DNA of 64,000 nt, from positions 372,001 to 436,000 of the forward strand of contig NZ_QFYS01000002.1 in NCBI RefSeq assembly GCF_003254525.1. The letters run 5' to 3'. Within the stretch, counting starts at the first letter, position 1. Each line of letters starts with the position of its first letter. Positions 47,698-56,301 of the stretch are shown in pieces. Under the pieces are notes generated by a model. The model worked only from the letters and a program-made list of their open reading frames with translations. It was not told where the DNA came from and did not search any database. This DNA is from Phenylobacterium kunshanense. Its GTDB lineage: Bacteria; Pseudomonadota; Alphaproteobacteria; Caulobacterales; Caulobacteraceae. The position numbers and the translations under genes are program-made.

Positions 47698-49320
47698 TCA
47701 GGTCAGCGCAAAGCCCGCGTAGCCGCTCGCCCGGTACCCCTCGCACGTCGCCCGGTACTGATTGAGGCCACCGAGGTAGGCGATCAGCTCGCGGTTTCCC
47801 GTGGGCAGCCGGTACCAGGACTGGCGGTTGCGGCCGATCAGGGTGGGTTCGGAGACCTCCTGGTGGTGGGCCATCCAGGCGGCTTCGGTTTCCGCCTTGG
47901 GCTCGATCGAACGGAGGCCCTGGTCGCGGACGAAGGCGATGGTGTCGGTGATCCACTGCACCTGCTGGTCCGAGCAGACCGGAATGTTGCAGAGCGCGGA
48001 GGCCGGCGCGAACGGCGCCATGGTCATGAACAGGTTCGGGAACCCGTGAACCTGCATGCCGACGGTGGTGGTCACGGCCTTGTCCCACTGCTCGCGCAGC
48101 GAGACGCCGCCGCGCCCGCGGATGTCGATGCGCCTGATGGCGCCCACGCCGGCCTCGAACCCGGTGGCGTACACGATGACGTCCAGGTCGTGATGGCGGC
48201 CGGACGCGGTGTTCACCCCCGTCTCGTCGATGGAGACGATGGGGTCCTCGCGCAGGTCGACCAGCTCGACGTTGTCGCGGTTGAACGCCTCGAAGTAGCC
48301 GTTCTCGAGCGGCACCCGTCGGCTGGCGAAGGCGTGGTCGCGTGGGATCAGCTTCTCGGCGACGGCGGGGTCCTTGACCTTTTCGCGGATCTTGCCGCGG
48401 ACGAAATCGGAGACGAATTCGGAGGCTTCGGGATTGTCTCCGGCGTCGGCGAACGAACCGCCCCAGAGGCGCAGGTTGCCCTCGGCCCAGATGCGTTCCA
48501 GGTGCGCGGTCCGCTCGGCGGGCGTCAGGTCGGCGAAGTTCGGCGGCGGCGGGCCGCCATAGACGAAGCCGCCCTCTGACTGTCGCACGCCGGCCAGCAG
48601 CTCGGGATAGGCGGCCCGCATCTGCGCCAGGTCGTCGGGACCGATCCGGTCGTTGCGCATCGAGATTGCATAGTTGGGCGTGCGCTGGAACACGACCAGG
48701 CGTTCCACCTCGGGGGCGATGGTCTGGATCACCTGGATGCCGGTGGCCGCGGTGCCGACCACGCCGACCCGTTTGCCCTTCATGTCCACGCCCTCGCGCG
48801 GCCAGCGGCTTGTGTGGCAGCTCAGGCCCTTGAAGCGCTCGGCGCCCTCGAACGGCGGCTTGGCGGCCACGGACAGGCCGCCGGTGCTGAGCACCAGGAA
48901 CTGGGCGCTGACCCGATCGCCGCGGTCGGTCGTGACCAGCCAGCGGCCGGTTTCCTCATCGAAGCGGGCCTCGGTGACCAGGGCGCCGAAGGTAATGTGG
49001 CGCTTCAGGTCGAACTTGTCGCAGACCCGGTTGAGATAGGCCTCGATGTCGGCCTGGCCCGGGAACCGCTCCTTCCAGTCGGCCTCGTCCCAGAGCGCCT
49101 GGGAGAACCAGTACTGGTAGAAGGGAAAGTGGGAGTCGCAGCGGGCGCCGGGGTAGCGGTTCCAGTACCAGACCCCGCCTACCCCCTCGCCGGCCTCGAA
49201 GGTGCGGACGGAGAGGCCCCGCTCCACCAGGGAATAGAGCTGGTAGATCCCATTGAGGCCCGCGCCCACGACCACGGCGTCGACCCGCTCGGGCTCCCTC
49301 TTCGGCTGACCTTCACACAT
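47698..49320 (-). CDS. Baeyer-Villiger-type flavin monooxygenase
   Basis: A 540-aa FAD/NADPH monooxygenase. The first Rossmann motif is VVVGAGLNGIYQLY and the second VGVVGTAATGIQVIQ. Between them is the BVMO fingerprint FKGLSCHTSRWP. The WYWNRYPGARCDSHFPFYQYWFS region matches cyclohexanone/steroid monooxygenases. It inserts oxygen next to a ketone to give an ester or lactone; the natural substrate is unknown. It starts 60 bp from an EcfG-like promoter that faces away from it. Confidence 0.9.
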   Translation of the reverse strand: MCEGQPKREPERVDAVVVGAGLNGIYQLYSLVERGLSVRTFEAGEGVGGVWYWNRYPGARCDSHFPFYQYWFSQALWDEADWKERFPGQADIEAYLNRVCDKFDLKRHITFGALVTEARFDEETGRWLVTTDRGDRVSAQFLVLSTGGLSVAAKPPFEGAERFKGLSCHTSRWPREGVDMKGKRVGVVGTAATGIQVIQTIAPEVERLVVFQRTPNYAISMRNDRIGPDDLAQMRAAYPELLAGVRQSEGGFVYGGPPPPNFADLTPAERTAHLERIWAEGNLRLWGGSFADAGDNPEASEFVSDFVRGKIREKVKDPAVAEKLIPRDHAFASRRVPLENGYFEAFNRDNVELVDLREDPIVSIDETGVNTASGRHHDLDVIVYATGFEAGVGAIRRIDIRGRGGVSLREQWDKAVTTTVGMQVHGFPNLFMTMAPFAPASALCNIPVCSDQQVQWITDTIAFVRDQGLRSIEPKAETEAAWMAHHQEVSEPTLIGRNRQSWYRLPTGNRELIAYLGGLNQYRATCEGYRASGYAGFALT

Positions 49321-49379
49321 TCCTGCCTCCCAGAGCTTCTGTTCTTTGGCGCTGTTGTAGGCCGGTTGACGCGGCGTCC

Positions 49380-49404
49380 GGAACCATCGCGCTGCGGCCC
49401 CGTT
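49380..49404 (+). promoter_or_regulatory. EcfG (general stress) sigma promoter
   Basis: GGAAC at 49380-49384 and CGTT at 49401-49404 separated by 16 bp, matching the alphaproteobacterial EcfG consensus GGAAC-N16-17-CGTT. It lies 39 bp upstream of the small lipoprotein gene at 49443. Confidence 0.65.
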
Positions 49405-49442
49405 GTGCGGCGGAGCTCACACTCATCACGAGGACTTTACCC

Positions 49443-49694
49443 ATGAAACTTCGCGCTCTTACCGCTATCGCCGCCACCAGCCTGCTGGCCCTTTCCATGG
49501 CCGCCTGCAGCAGCCCGGAGGACAAGGCCGCGGAAGCCAAGGCCGACTCCCTGGAAGCACAGGCCGCCGCTACCCCGAACGAAGCTCAGGAAAAGGCGCT
49601 GAACGCCCAGGCCGACGCCATCGAGCAACAGGCCGGCAACGCCGACGGCGGCGCCACCACGGCCAACACCCCGGACACCAGCCCGTCGAAGTAA
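49443..49694 (+). CDS. Small lipoprotein, probably stress-induced
   Basis: An 83-aa lipoprotein: signal ending LSMAAC (lipidated C22), then a charged helix (SSPEDKAAEAKADSLEAQAA; AQEKALNAQADAIEQQAGN) with a heptad-like Ala/Glu/Gln pattern suggesting a short coiled coil, and a Thr/Pro tail. The function is unknown. The EcfG-type promoter just upstream points to induction in the general stress response. A strong terminator follows. Confidence 0.75.
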   Translation: MKLRALTAIAATSLLALSMAACSSPEDKAAEAKADSLEAQAAATPNEAQEKALNAQADAIEQQAGNADGGATTANTPDTSPSK

Positions 49695-49718
49695 GGCGGG
49701 ACGAACATCAGTCCGCGA

Positions 49719-49747
49719 GGGCCGCCGGGCGACCGGCGGCCCTTTTT
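49719..49747 (+). terminator. Rho-independent terminator
   Basis: Perfect 10-bp arms GGGCCGCCGG and CCGGCGGCCC with loop GCGA, followed by TTTTT. It is 25 bp after the lipoprotein stop and just before the convergent TetR gene. Confidence 0.9.
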
Positions 49748-49757
49748 CGTATGGCCG

Positions 49758-50438
49758 TTAACCGATGGCGTCGATCTGGTCTGCGATGGCCTGGCGAATG
49801 CGGGCGAGCCGGCCCGCGTCGAGCTCGCTCCAACCCATAGACCGGAGCGCCACCGGACGAGCGACGCTGAAGGCGGTGAGGCCCGTGATCAGCGTCAACG
49901 CCCGTAGACGGGCGGCCTCGGACGGCGCCGCAGGCTCCCCCATCGCCCGCGCGACAAGGGCCGTGGTCAGCTCGATCCCCGGCGCCCAGAGCTGAGCGTA
50001 GAGCATGTCGAACGCCGGGCCCTGGTCGGCCATCTCGCGCAGGGCGAAGGCGGTCCAGACTCCGGCGTCCCCGTCGCCCATGAGCTGCTCGGCGAGGGCG
50101 CCCAGGACGGCCTTCAGATGGCGACGCGCCTCTGGGGCCGACAATGGTCCCTCGAGGGCCTCGGCCGCCGCGGTGACTGGCGCATTCATCCGGGCCTCGT
50201 AGCGACGGGCGATCTCGTCGGCGCAGGCCAGGTACAGACCCTGCTTGCCGCCGAAATAGTATTTGAGCGCAGGCAGGTTCACGCCGGCCGCCTCGGCGAT
50301 CTGGCGGGTGGTGGCCGCCTTGAACCCCCGTTCGGCAAAGGCCTCCATGGCCGCGGAAAGGATGCGATGTCGGGCCGCTTCGCCGCGCGAGATGGTCACG
50401 CCGTCGGTCTGTGGGGCGGTGGACGGCGAAGCGGTCAT
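49758..50438 (-). CDS. TetR-family regulator (CecR/DUF1956-like)
   Basis: A 226-aa repressor. HTH at about 18-65: RGEAARHRILSAAMEAFAERGF, then TTRQIAEAAGVNLPALKYYFGGKQGLY. The C-terminal domain resembles the DUF1956 type of YbiH/CecR. I chose the ATG at 50438; the frame continues upstream through the neighbouring gene's antisense, which is not credible. Divergent from the MpaB-type oxygenase, with two palindromic sites in the 102-bp spacer. Confidence 0.85.
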   Translation of the reverse strand: MTASPSTAPQTDGVTISRGEAARHRILSAAMEAFAERGFKAATTRQIAEAAGVNLPALKYYFGGKQGLYLACADEIARRYEARMNAPVTAAAEALEGPLSAPEARRHLKAVLGALAEQLMGDGDAGVWTAFALREMADQGPAFDMLYAQLWAPGIELTTALVARAMGEPAAPSEAARLRALTLITGLTAFSVARPVALRSMGWSELDAGRLARIRQAIADQIDAIG

Positions 50439-50478
50439 CAACGCTCTTCTGCGCGAAGACGGGCCTTGCGACAAACCA

Positions 50479-50515
50479 TATCGACCGATAGACGTCTGGA
50501 CTATATCAATTGATA
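50479..50515. promoter_or_regulatory. Two TetR operator half-palindromes
   Basis: TATCGACCGATA (50479-50490, arms TATCG/CGATA) and the perfect TATCAATTGATA (50504-50515) share TATC...GATA ends and have centres 25 bp apart. They lie between the divergent TetR and MpaB-type genes, consistent with repression of both promoters. Confidence 0.6.
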
Positions 50516-50540
50516 CAGTCGAGCTGCCGAGGGAGCCACC

Positions 50541-51461
50541 ATGTCCGAGATCACGTCCTACATGGGCTGGAAGGTGGACTTCGCCGCCCCGGCAGGCGAG
50601 CCGGCCTATCTCGATCCGGGCTCGGTGCAGTGGCGGGTGTTCAAGAACCCGATCGCGCTCGGTGTCGGCGGCGTGGCCGCCGTGCTGCTGGAGTTCGCCG
50701 ACCCGCGCATCCGCTCCGGCGTATGGGATCATTCCACCTACAAGGCCGACCCGATCGGACGCTCGAAGCGGACCGGCACGGCGGCGATGGTGGGTGTCTA
50801 CGGGCCGAAGAGCGCCGCGCGGCGGGTCATCCAGGGGGTGACCAACATGCATGCCCAGGTGGGCGGCAAGACCCCGGGGGGACGGGACTACCAGGCCCTG
50901 GATGTCGAGTTGCTGGACTGGGTGAGCGCGACGGCGGCCTACGGATTCCTGACCGCCTATGACCGCTTCGTGCAGCCGCTGACGGCGGCCGAGAAGGACG
51001 CCTTCTACCGTGAGGGCGAGGCGATCGCGCGGCTCTATGGCGTGCAGACCCCGATCCACTCGGCTGCCGACTTCATGGCGATGATGGACCGACTGGCGCC
51101 GGGATTCGAGCCGCACCCGATCGTGCGGGAGTTCCTGGACATCATCGGCTCGGGCAAGGCGGCCCCGGGCGTGCCGCGGCTGTTCCATCGGGCGCTGGCC
51201 CGGGCGGCGGTGTCGATCCTGCCGCCGAAGGTGCGGCAGACGCTGCAGCTCGGCCGGGAGTACGACCTGAAAGCGTCGGACCGCATCGCCCTGAAGCTGG
51301 CCGGAGCCCTCGCGGAGAAGGTGGCGATCCCGAACTCGCCGCCGTGCCAGGCCTCGGTGCGGATGGGCCTGCCCCACGACTTCCTCTACCGCAGCCGCGC
51401 CGAGCAGCGTCGGCTGCTGGAGCGCGCCGGCGGACTGCGCGAGGCCCCGGCCGCGGCCTGA
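50541..51461 (+). CDS. MpaB/latex-clearing-type oxygenase (DUF2236)
   Basis: A 306-aa protein of the DUF2236/MpaB/rubber-oxygenase family, haem-dependent enzymes. Signatures: GVGGVAAVLLEFADPRIRSGVWDHS at about residues 40-65, RTGTAAMVGVYG, then NMHAQVGGKTPGGRDYQALDVELLDWVSATAAYGF (about 100-135). Known members cleave polyisoprene or the mycophenolate precursor side chain; the substrate here is unknown. Controlled most likely by the divergent TetR. Confidence 0.83.
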   Translation: MSEITSYMGWKVDFAAPAGEPAYLDPGSVQWRVFKNPIALGVGGVAAVLLEFADPRIRSGVWDHSTYKADPIGRSKRTGTAAMVGVYGPKSAARRVIQGVTNMHAQVGGKTPGGRDYQALDVELLDWVSATAAYGFLTAYDRFVQPLTAAEKDAFYREGEAIARLYGVQTPIHSAADFMAMMDRLAPGFEPHPIVREFLDIIGSGKAAPGVPRLFHRALARAAVSILPPKVRQTLQLGREYDLKASDRIALKLAGALAEKVAIPNSPPCQASVRMGLPHDFLYRSRAEQRRLLERAGGLREAPAAA

Positions 51462-51465
51462 CCGC

Positions 51466-51804
51466 TCAGACCAGCTTGGCGAGGTCCAGGGCCTGGTCGA
51501 CGAGGCCCAGGAAGGACGAGACGGTCCGGATGAAGGCGCCCACCTTCTCGATGTCGGCGATGGCCTCGTCGAGGGCGGCGCGTTCCTCCTGGATCGCCAG
51601 CACCGCCTCGGTGATCTGCTCCGTCTGACGTTTGAACAGGAGCTGGCCTGCGACGGTGATCCGGTGGTTCACCTCGGCGATCTCGCGCGCGATCGCGCGG
51701 ACGGCGTCGGCGGTCTGGGCGCGCTCCTGGGCGTCGATGAGGTCGTCCAGGACATCGGAGAGGTCGTGCTGAAGCGCGACGAGGTCGGGATTGCGACGGG
51801 TCAT
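51466..51804 (-). CDS. Small helical hypothetical protein
   Basis: A 112-aa, almost entirely helical protein rich in Ala, Glu, Asp and Gln (LVALQHDLSDVLDDLIDAQE; QITEAVLAIQEERAALDEAI), probably a coiled coil with no membrane segment or signal. The start ATG (51804) overlaps the stop of the upstream lipoprotein gene (ATGA), so the two are translated together. I do not recognise it. Confidence 0.6.
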   Translation of the reverse strand: MTRRNPDLVALQHDLSDVLDDLIDAQERAQTADAVRAIAREIAEVNHRITVAGQLLFKRQTEQITEAVLAIQEERAALDEAIADIEKVGAFIRTVSSFLGLVDQALDLAKLV

Positions 51805-52697
51805 GGTGCGGCCTTCCCGGCGTCGCCGATCCGTCGGCGCACGTCGTCGAGTATGGAGTGGGCGCGGTCGATCCACACCTGCGCGGCGACGGGCTTCCCG
51901 GCCGCGATTTCGGCATGGGCCCGGCCCAGCGACAGGAGCGACATGCGAAGCCCGGCCAGGTTCGCGAGCTGGGCGTCGCGGGCGTCGACGGCGGCCAGGA
52001 ACTGGCCGATGGCCGCCCGGCGCGCGGCGCGGTCGGATGGCGGCTTTTCGGCGTAGGCCACGCGCAGCCGGGCCAGGGCGGCGGCCCAGTTGGACCGGAC
52101 GGTGAGCCGCAGGCCCTTGCTGTCGTCGGCGCCTATTCCGTCGGCCATGGCGGCCATGACCGTCTGGAAGGCGGGGTCGACGCGAACCATGGCCGCCGCG
52201 GCGGTCTTCTCGGCCCGCGCCTGGACCAGCGCGCCGCCAAAGGCGGCGAAGGCCCCGCTGACGGAGGCCGGCAGGCCGGCATGGAGCGGGCCGGTGTTCA
52301 GCTGCTGGCCGAGGGAGGCCAGGGCGTCACCGGTCGCCGCGCCGCGGGCCGGGTCGACCAGGGACTGGAGTGTGGCGGCATAGGCGTCCAGCGCGCCGAA
52401 GGCGGCGTTCCAGGCCTCGGCGTCGGCGCGGTCCACGGCGAGCGGGAAATCGCTTTCGGCGAGGGCGACGGCGGGACTGTCCAGTTTGAACTCGATGGCC
52501 TGCTCGCGGGCGAGCTTGTTGGCGGAATCGATGGAGAGGCGCGCCTGTTCCCGCGTGGCGACGACCCCGGTGCGCAGGCCGGCCAGGTCTTGCGAAAGCT
52601 TGGGGCCGGGCGTCGCGCAGCCGGAGGTCAGGAGCGAGACGGCGAGGATGACCCCCACCCCGATCGCGCGGCGGTTCCTGTTGTGGCCCCTGTCCAT
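51801..52697 (-). CDS. Hypothetical lipoprotein
   Basis: A 298-aa protein with a lipobox (VSLLTSGC, lipidated Cys near residue 27) and then a mostly helical, Ala-rich domain (LRTGVVATREQARLSIDSAN; AFQTVMAAMADGIGADDSKG; FLAAVDARDAQLANLAGL). No family is recognised. It is coupled by a 4-bp overlap to the coiled-coil gene downstream, suggesting that an envelope lipoprotein and a small partner are made together. Confidence 0.65.
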   Translation of the reverse strand: MDRGHNRNRRAIGVGVILAVSLLTSGCATPGPKLSQDLAGLRTGVVATREQARLSIDSANKLAREQAIEFKLDSPAVALAESDFPLAVDRADAEAWNAAFGALDAYAATLQSLVDPARGAATGDALASLGQQLNTGPLHAGLPASVSGAFAAFGGALVQARAEKTAAAAMVRVDPAFQTVMAAMADGIGADDSKGLRLTVRSNWAAALARLRVAYAEKPPSDRAARRAAIGQFLAAVDARDAQLANLAGLRMSLLSLGRAHAEIAAGKPVAAQVWIDRAHSILDDVRRRIGDAGKAAP

Positions 52698-52833
52698 CGC
52701 TCGTGCTCCCGCGCGCCGGGCGACCGTCGAAAATCGCCCAGGGCGTGCATCGATATTCGCTCACCGTCTGTCGTTGTGGTCAAGCGCGGCGGCCACGGTG
52801 GAGCGGCGCGCCGGGGCGCGCTAAAGCTGCCGC

Positions 52834-54627
52834 ATGAACGCGCCCTTCAAGACCGACACCCTGCCCACCTGGCGGCTCGACGACCTGTATGCGGACCGCG
52901 AGGATCCGCGCATCGCCGCCGATCTCGCCGAAGCCGAGCGGTTGAACGGCGAGCTGGCGAAGCTGGAAGGCGCCTTCGTGGCGGCGCGGGGCGAACCGGC
53001 GAAGCTGGGTGAGCTGATCGACCGGGCGATCGACCTCTACGAGAAAGCCACCAACGCCATGTGGGCCGTCGGCTCGTACGCGGCGCTGGCGGCCTCGACC
53101 GCGCGGGACGATCCGGCCTGGTCGAAGTTCGAGGCGAACCTCCGGGCCCGGACGTCGCAGATTGCGTCCCTGACTCTGTTCTTCACCCTGGAGCTGAACC
53201 AGCTCGAGGACGGCGAACTGGAGGCCGCGCTGGACGCGCATCCGGCGGCGCAGCGCTGGCGGCCGTGGCTGCGGCGGGTGCGGGCGGGCCGTCCGCACGA
53301 GCTGTCGGCGGACCTGGAAAAGCTGTTGCTCGACAAGGCGCCGGCGGTGGCGAACTGGTCGCGCCTGTCGGACGAGACCCTGGCCAAGCTGTCGGCCAAG
53401 GTCGGGCGCGAGACCCTGACCTTGCCGGAGCTGCTGAACAGGATGTCGGACCCCGACGCGGCGCGGCGCAAGCAGGCCGCCGCGGCGCTGGCCAAGGCGC
53501 TGGAGGAGCGCACGTCGACCCTGGCGCTCTGCCTGAACACCCTGGCCTTCGAGAAGCAGGTGGAGGACCGCTGGCGCAAGTACGCCTCGCCCGCCGCCAG
53601 CCGACACCTGGCCAACGAGGTGGACGCCGAAGCGGTGGAGGCGCTGGAGGCCGCGGTCGTCGAAGGCTACGAGAGCGTCAGCCACCGCTACTACGCACTG
53701 AAGGCGCGGGCGATGGGCAAGACCTGCCTGGACCACTGGGACCGCAACGCGCCCCTCGATACGGCGGCGCCGCGCACCTACAGTTGGGACGAGGCGCGGG
53801 GCATGGTGCTGGAGAGCTTCCAGGCCCTGGCGCCCAGGTTCGCCGACACGGCCCAGACGTTCTTCAACCAGCCCTGGATCGACGCCCGGCCGCGGCCGGG
53901 CAAGCAGTCTGGGGCCTATTCGCACTCGGTGACGGCCGAGAAGCACCCCTACGTCTTCATGAACTACATGGGCGAGCGGCGCGACGTGCTGACCCTGGCG
54001 CACGAACTGGGCCATGCGGTGCACCAGACACTTTGCCGGCCGCTGGGGACGCTGCTGGCCGACACGCCGCTGACCCTGGCCGAGACGGCCTCGATCTTCG
54101 GCGAGGGGCTGGTGTTCGAGAAGCTGCTGGCCGAGGCCACGCCCGCCGAGCGCCGTGGCCTGCTGGCGGGCAAGATCGAGGACGGCATCAACACCGTCGT
54201 GCGCCAGATCGCGTTCCACCGGTTCGAGACCAAGTTCCATGCGGCGCGGGCCGAGGGCGAGCTTTCGCCCGAGGAGATCGGCAGCCTATGGCTCGAGGTG
54301 ATGGCCGAGAGCCTGGGCCCGGCGATCCGGTTCGACGAAGGCTATCGCCACTACTGGGCCTACATCAGCCACTTCGTGCACGCGCCGTTCTACGTCTACG
54401 CCTACGCCTTCGGGGACCTGCTGGTCCGGGCCCTGATGGAGAAGCGGCGGGAGGATCCGGAAGGGTTCGCGCCGCTGTACGAACAACTCCTGGCCGCCGG
54501 CGGGACCAAGACCTACGTCGAGGCCCTGGCGCCGTTCGGGCTGGATCCGCGGAAGAAGGAATTCTGGGCGGCCGGCGTGCGCCAGCTCGAGCGGTTGGTG
54601 GACGAGTTCGACGCCCTCGTTCCCTGA
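52834..54627 (+). CDS. pepF: M3-family oligoendopeptidase F
   Basis: A 597-aa zinc metallopeptidase. The catalytic HExxH motif is H390-E-L-G-H394 (TLAHELGHAVH), with the third ligand Glu in LAETASIFGEGL (about 423). Family features include the early TWRLDDLYADREDPRI and SYAALAASTARDD. It hydrolyses short peptides in the cytosol. The length matches the family. Start by the ATG just after a short upstream gap from the divergent lipoprotein gene. Confidence 0.93.
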   Translation: MNAPFKTDTLPTWRLDDLYADREDPRIAADLAEAERLNGELAKLEGAFVAARGEPAKLGELIDRAIDLYEKATNAMWAVGSYAALAASTARDDPAWSKFEANLRARTSQIASLTLFFTLELNQLEDGELEAALDAHPAAQRWRPWLRRVRAGRPHELSADLEKLLLDKAPAVANWSRLSDETLAKLSAKVGRETLTLPELLNRMSDPDAARRKQAAAALAKALEERTSTLALCLNTLAFEKQVEDRWRKYASPAASRHLANEVDAEAVEALEAAVVEGYESVSHRYYALKARAMGKTCLDHWDRNAPLDTAAPRTYSWDEARGMVLESFQALAPRFADTAQTFFNQPWIDARPRPGKQSGAYSHSVTAEKHPYVFMNYMGERRDVLTLAHELGHAVHQTLCRPLGTLLADTPLTLAETASIFGEGLVFEKLLAEATPAERRGLLAGKIEDGINTVVRQIAFHRFETKFHAARAEGELSPEEIGSLWLEVMAESLGPAIRFDEGYRHYWAYISHFVHAPFYVYAYAFGDLLVRALMEKRREDPEGFAPLYEQLLAAGGTKTYVEALAPFGLDPRKKEFWAAGVRQLERLVDEFDALVP

Positions 54628-54700
54628 AACCGCTTTGCTGACCTTGCGATAGTCCGCCCATCCTGCCGGCAACGAAGAACGACCGGCAGGGAGGACAGGC

Positions 54701-55948
54701 GTGGACCGCTACGACCTGATCATCGTCGGCGGCGGTATCGGCGGATCGGCCCTGGCCACGGTGATGGCCCGAGCCGGCGCGCGCGTGCTGCTGCTGGAGC
54801 AATCCGAGGCCTACCAGGACCGCGTGCGTGGCGAGTGGATCGCCCCGTGGGGCGTGACCGAGGTGAAGCGCCTGGGCCTCTACGACCTGCTGGCCGGCGC
54901 CGGCGGCCACCACATCACGCGCCACGTCACCTATGATGAGACGCGCTCGCCCGAGGCGTCCGAGGCCCGAACTCTGCCGCTGGGGTTCTTCGCGCCCGAG
55001 GTCGCGGGCCCGCTGGCCATCGGCCATCCGCACCACTGCCAGACCCTGTTTGACGCCGCGAAGGCGGCTGGAGCCGATGCGCGGCGCAATGTGCAGGTCA
55101 CGTCTGTCGCCGTGGGCCCTGAACCGGCGGTAGGTTTCACCGACGAGACCGGGACGCACGAGGCGCGGGCGCGGATGATCGTCGGCGCCGACGGCCGGAC
55201 GTCGCAGGTGCGCGAGGCCTGTGGGATCACTCTGCACCAGGACAAGCCGCACCATTGGTTCGCCGGCCTCCTGGTGGAAGGCGCCGATGGCTGGCCGGCC
55301 GACCTGCAGGGCATCGGCACCGAGGGCGACTTCGGCTACCTCGCCTTCCCGCAGGGCGGTGGCCGGGTGCGGGTCTATGGCGGCTATGCCCTGGATCAGG
55401 CGCAGCGGTTCAAGGGCCCGGACGGGGCGCGACGGTTCCTGGACGCCTTCCGGATGGAGTGCAGCCCACTCAACGCGCACCTGGCCGCCGGCCGGCCGGC
55501 GGGGCCGCTGTTCAGCTACTTCAACGCCGATTCCTGGACCGACGAGCCGTTCGTGGAGGGGGCCGTGCTGGTGGGCGATTCCGCCGGCTGGAACGACCCG
55601 ATATCTGGCCTGGGCCTGTCGATCACCTACCGCGACGTCCGGATCGTCAGCGAGCTGCTGAGAGGCTCCGACGACTGGGGGCCGGCGCTGCTGAGACCCT
55701 ACGCCGAGGAGCGGGCCGAGCGGATGCGCCGCCTGCGGTTCGCCGCCGCCATCACCGCCAAGCTGGACATGGAGTTCGGGCCCGCGGCGGCCGAGCGGCG
55801 GCGGCGGTATCACGAGCGCGCGGCGGCCGACCCTTCGGTGGCGCTGCATGGCGTCGCGGTCATGGCGGGGCCGGAGGTGGCGCCCGCGGAATTCTTCACC
55901 CCCGAGGGTCGCGCCCACGCCCTCGGCGAAACCGGAGCGGTGGCATGA
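54701..55948 (+). CDS. FAD-dependent monooxygenase
   Basis: A 415-aa group-A flavin monooxygenase. FAD-binding motif LIIVGGGIGGSALATVMARAG at residues 6-26, the DG fold IVGADGRTS (about 160) and GAVLVGDSAGWNDPISGLGLS (about 288, the GD motif). GTG start with GGGAGGA 6 bp upstream. The end overlaps the next gene by 4 bp. The substrate is unknown; the same type of enzyme hydroxylates aromatics or unsaturated lipids. Confidence 0.9.
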   Translation: MDRYDLIIVGGGIGGSALATVMARAGARVLLLEQSEAYQDRVRGEWIAPWGVTEVKRLGLYDLLAGAGGHHITRHVTYDETRSPEASEARTLPLGFFAPEVAGPLAIGHPHHCQTLFDAAKAAGADARRNVQVTSVAVGPEPAVGFTDETGTHEARARMIVGADGRTSQVREACGITLHQDKPHHWFAGLLVEGADGWPADLQGIGTEGDFGYLAFPQGGGRVRVYGGYALDQAQRFKGPDGARRFLDAFRMECSPLNAHLAAGRPAGPLFSYFNADSWTDEPFVEGAVLVGDSAGWNDPISGLGLSITYRDVRIVSELLRGSDDWGPALLRPYAEERAERMRRLRFAAAITAKLDMEFGPAAAERRRRYHERAAADPSVALHGVAVMAGPEVAPAEFFTPEGRAHALGETGAVA

Positions 55949-56301
55949 GCCCTGAGGAGAAGGCGGCGTTCAACGCCGACTGGCTGGCGGCCTGGACCGC
56001 CAAGGACGTGCAGAAGCTGCTGACGTTCTACGCCGAGGACTGCGTCTACATGGACCCGCAGACGGCCGGCGGGCTGAAGGGGCGCGCGGCGCTGGGAGCC
56101 TACCTCACCCAGCTCTTCGCGGCGACGCCGCCGATGACCTATACGCCGGACGAGATCTGGCCGACGGCGGACGGCTTCTGCGGCCGCTGGTACTGCGAGA
56201 TCGGCGGCGGGGCCGGGCGGCTGCGCGGCTTCGACCTCGTGGTGCTGCGCGGGCGCGAGATCGCGCTGAACGAAGTCTACACGCACCAGATCCCGGCATG
56301 A
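55945..56301 (+). CDS. NTF2/SnoaL-like protein
   Basis: A 118-aa small protein with the NTF2-like cone fold: NADWLAAWTAKDVQKLLTFYAEDCVYMDP, GRAALGAYLTQLFAA and GRWYCEIGG...GFDLVVLRGREIALNEVY. Such proteins are cyclases, isomerases or binding subunits. It is translationally coupled on both sides (ATGA with the monooxygenase and with the phosphotransferase), so it probably acts on the same metabolite. Confidence 0.82.
   Translation: MSPEEKAAFNADWLAAWTAKDVQKLLTFYAEDCVYMDPQTAGGLKGRAALGAYLTQLFAATPPMTYTPDEIWPTADGFCGRWYCEIGGGAGRLRGFDLVVLRGREIALNEVYTHQIPA

Noticed and set aside
50439..51377. An N-terminal extension of the TetR frame
   Set aside because: It would run antisense through the MpaB-type gene and past the operator sites; the TetR fold begins at the ATG at 50438.
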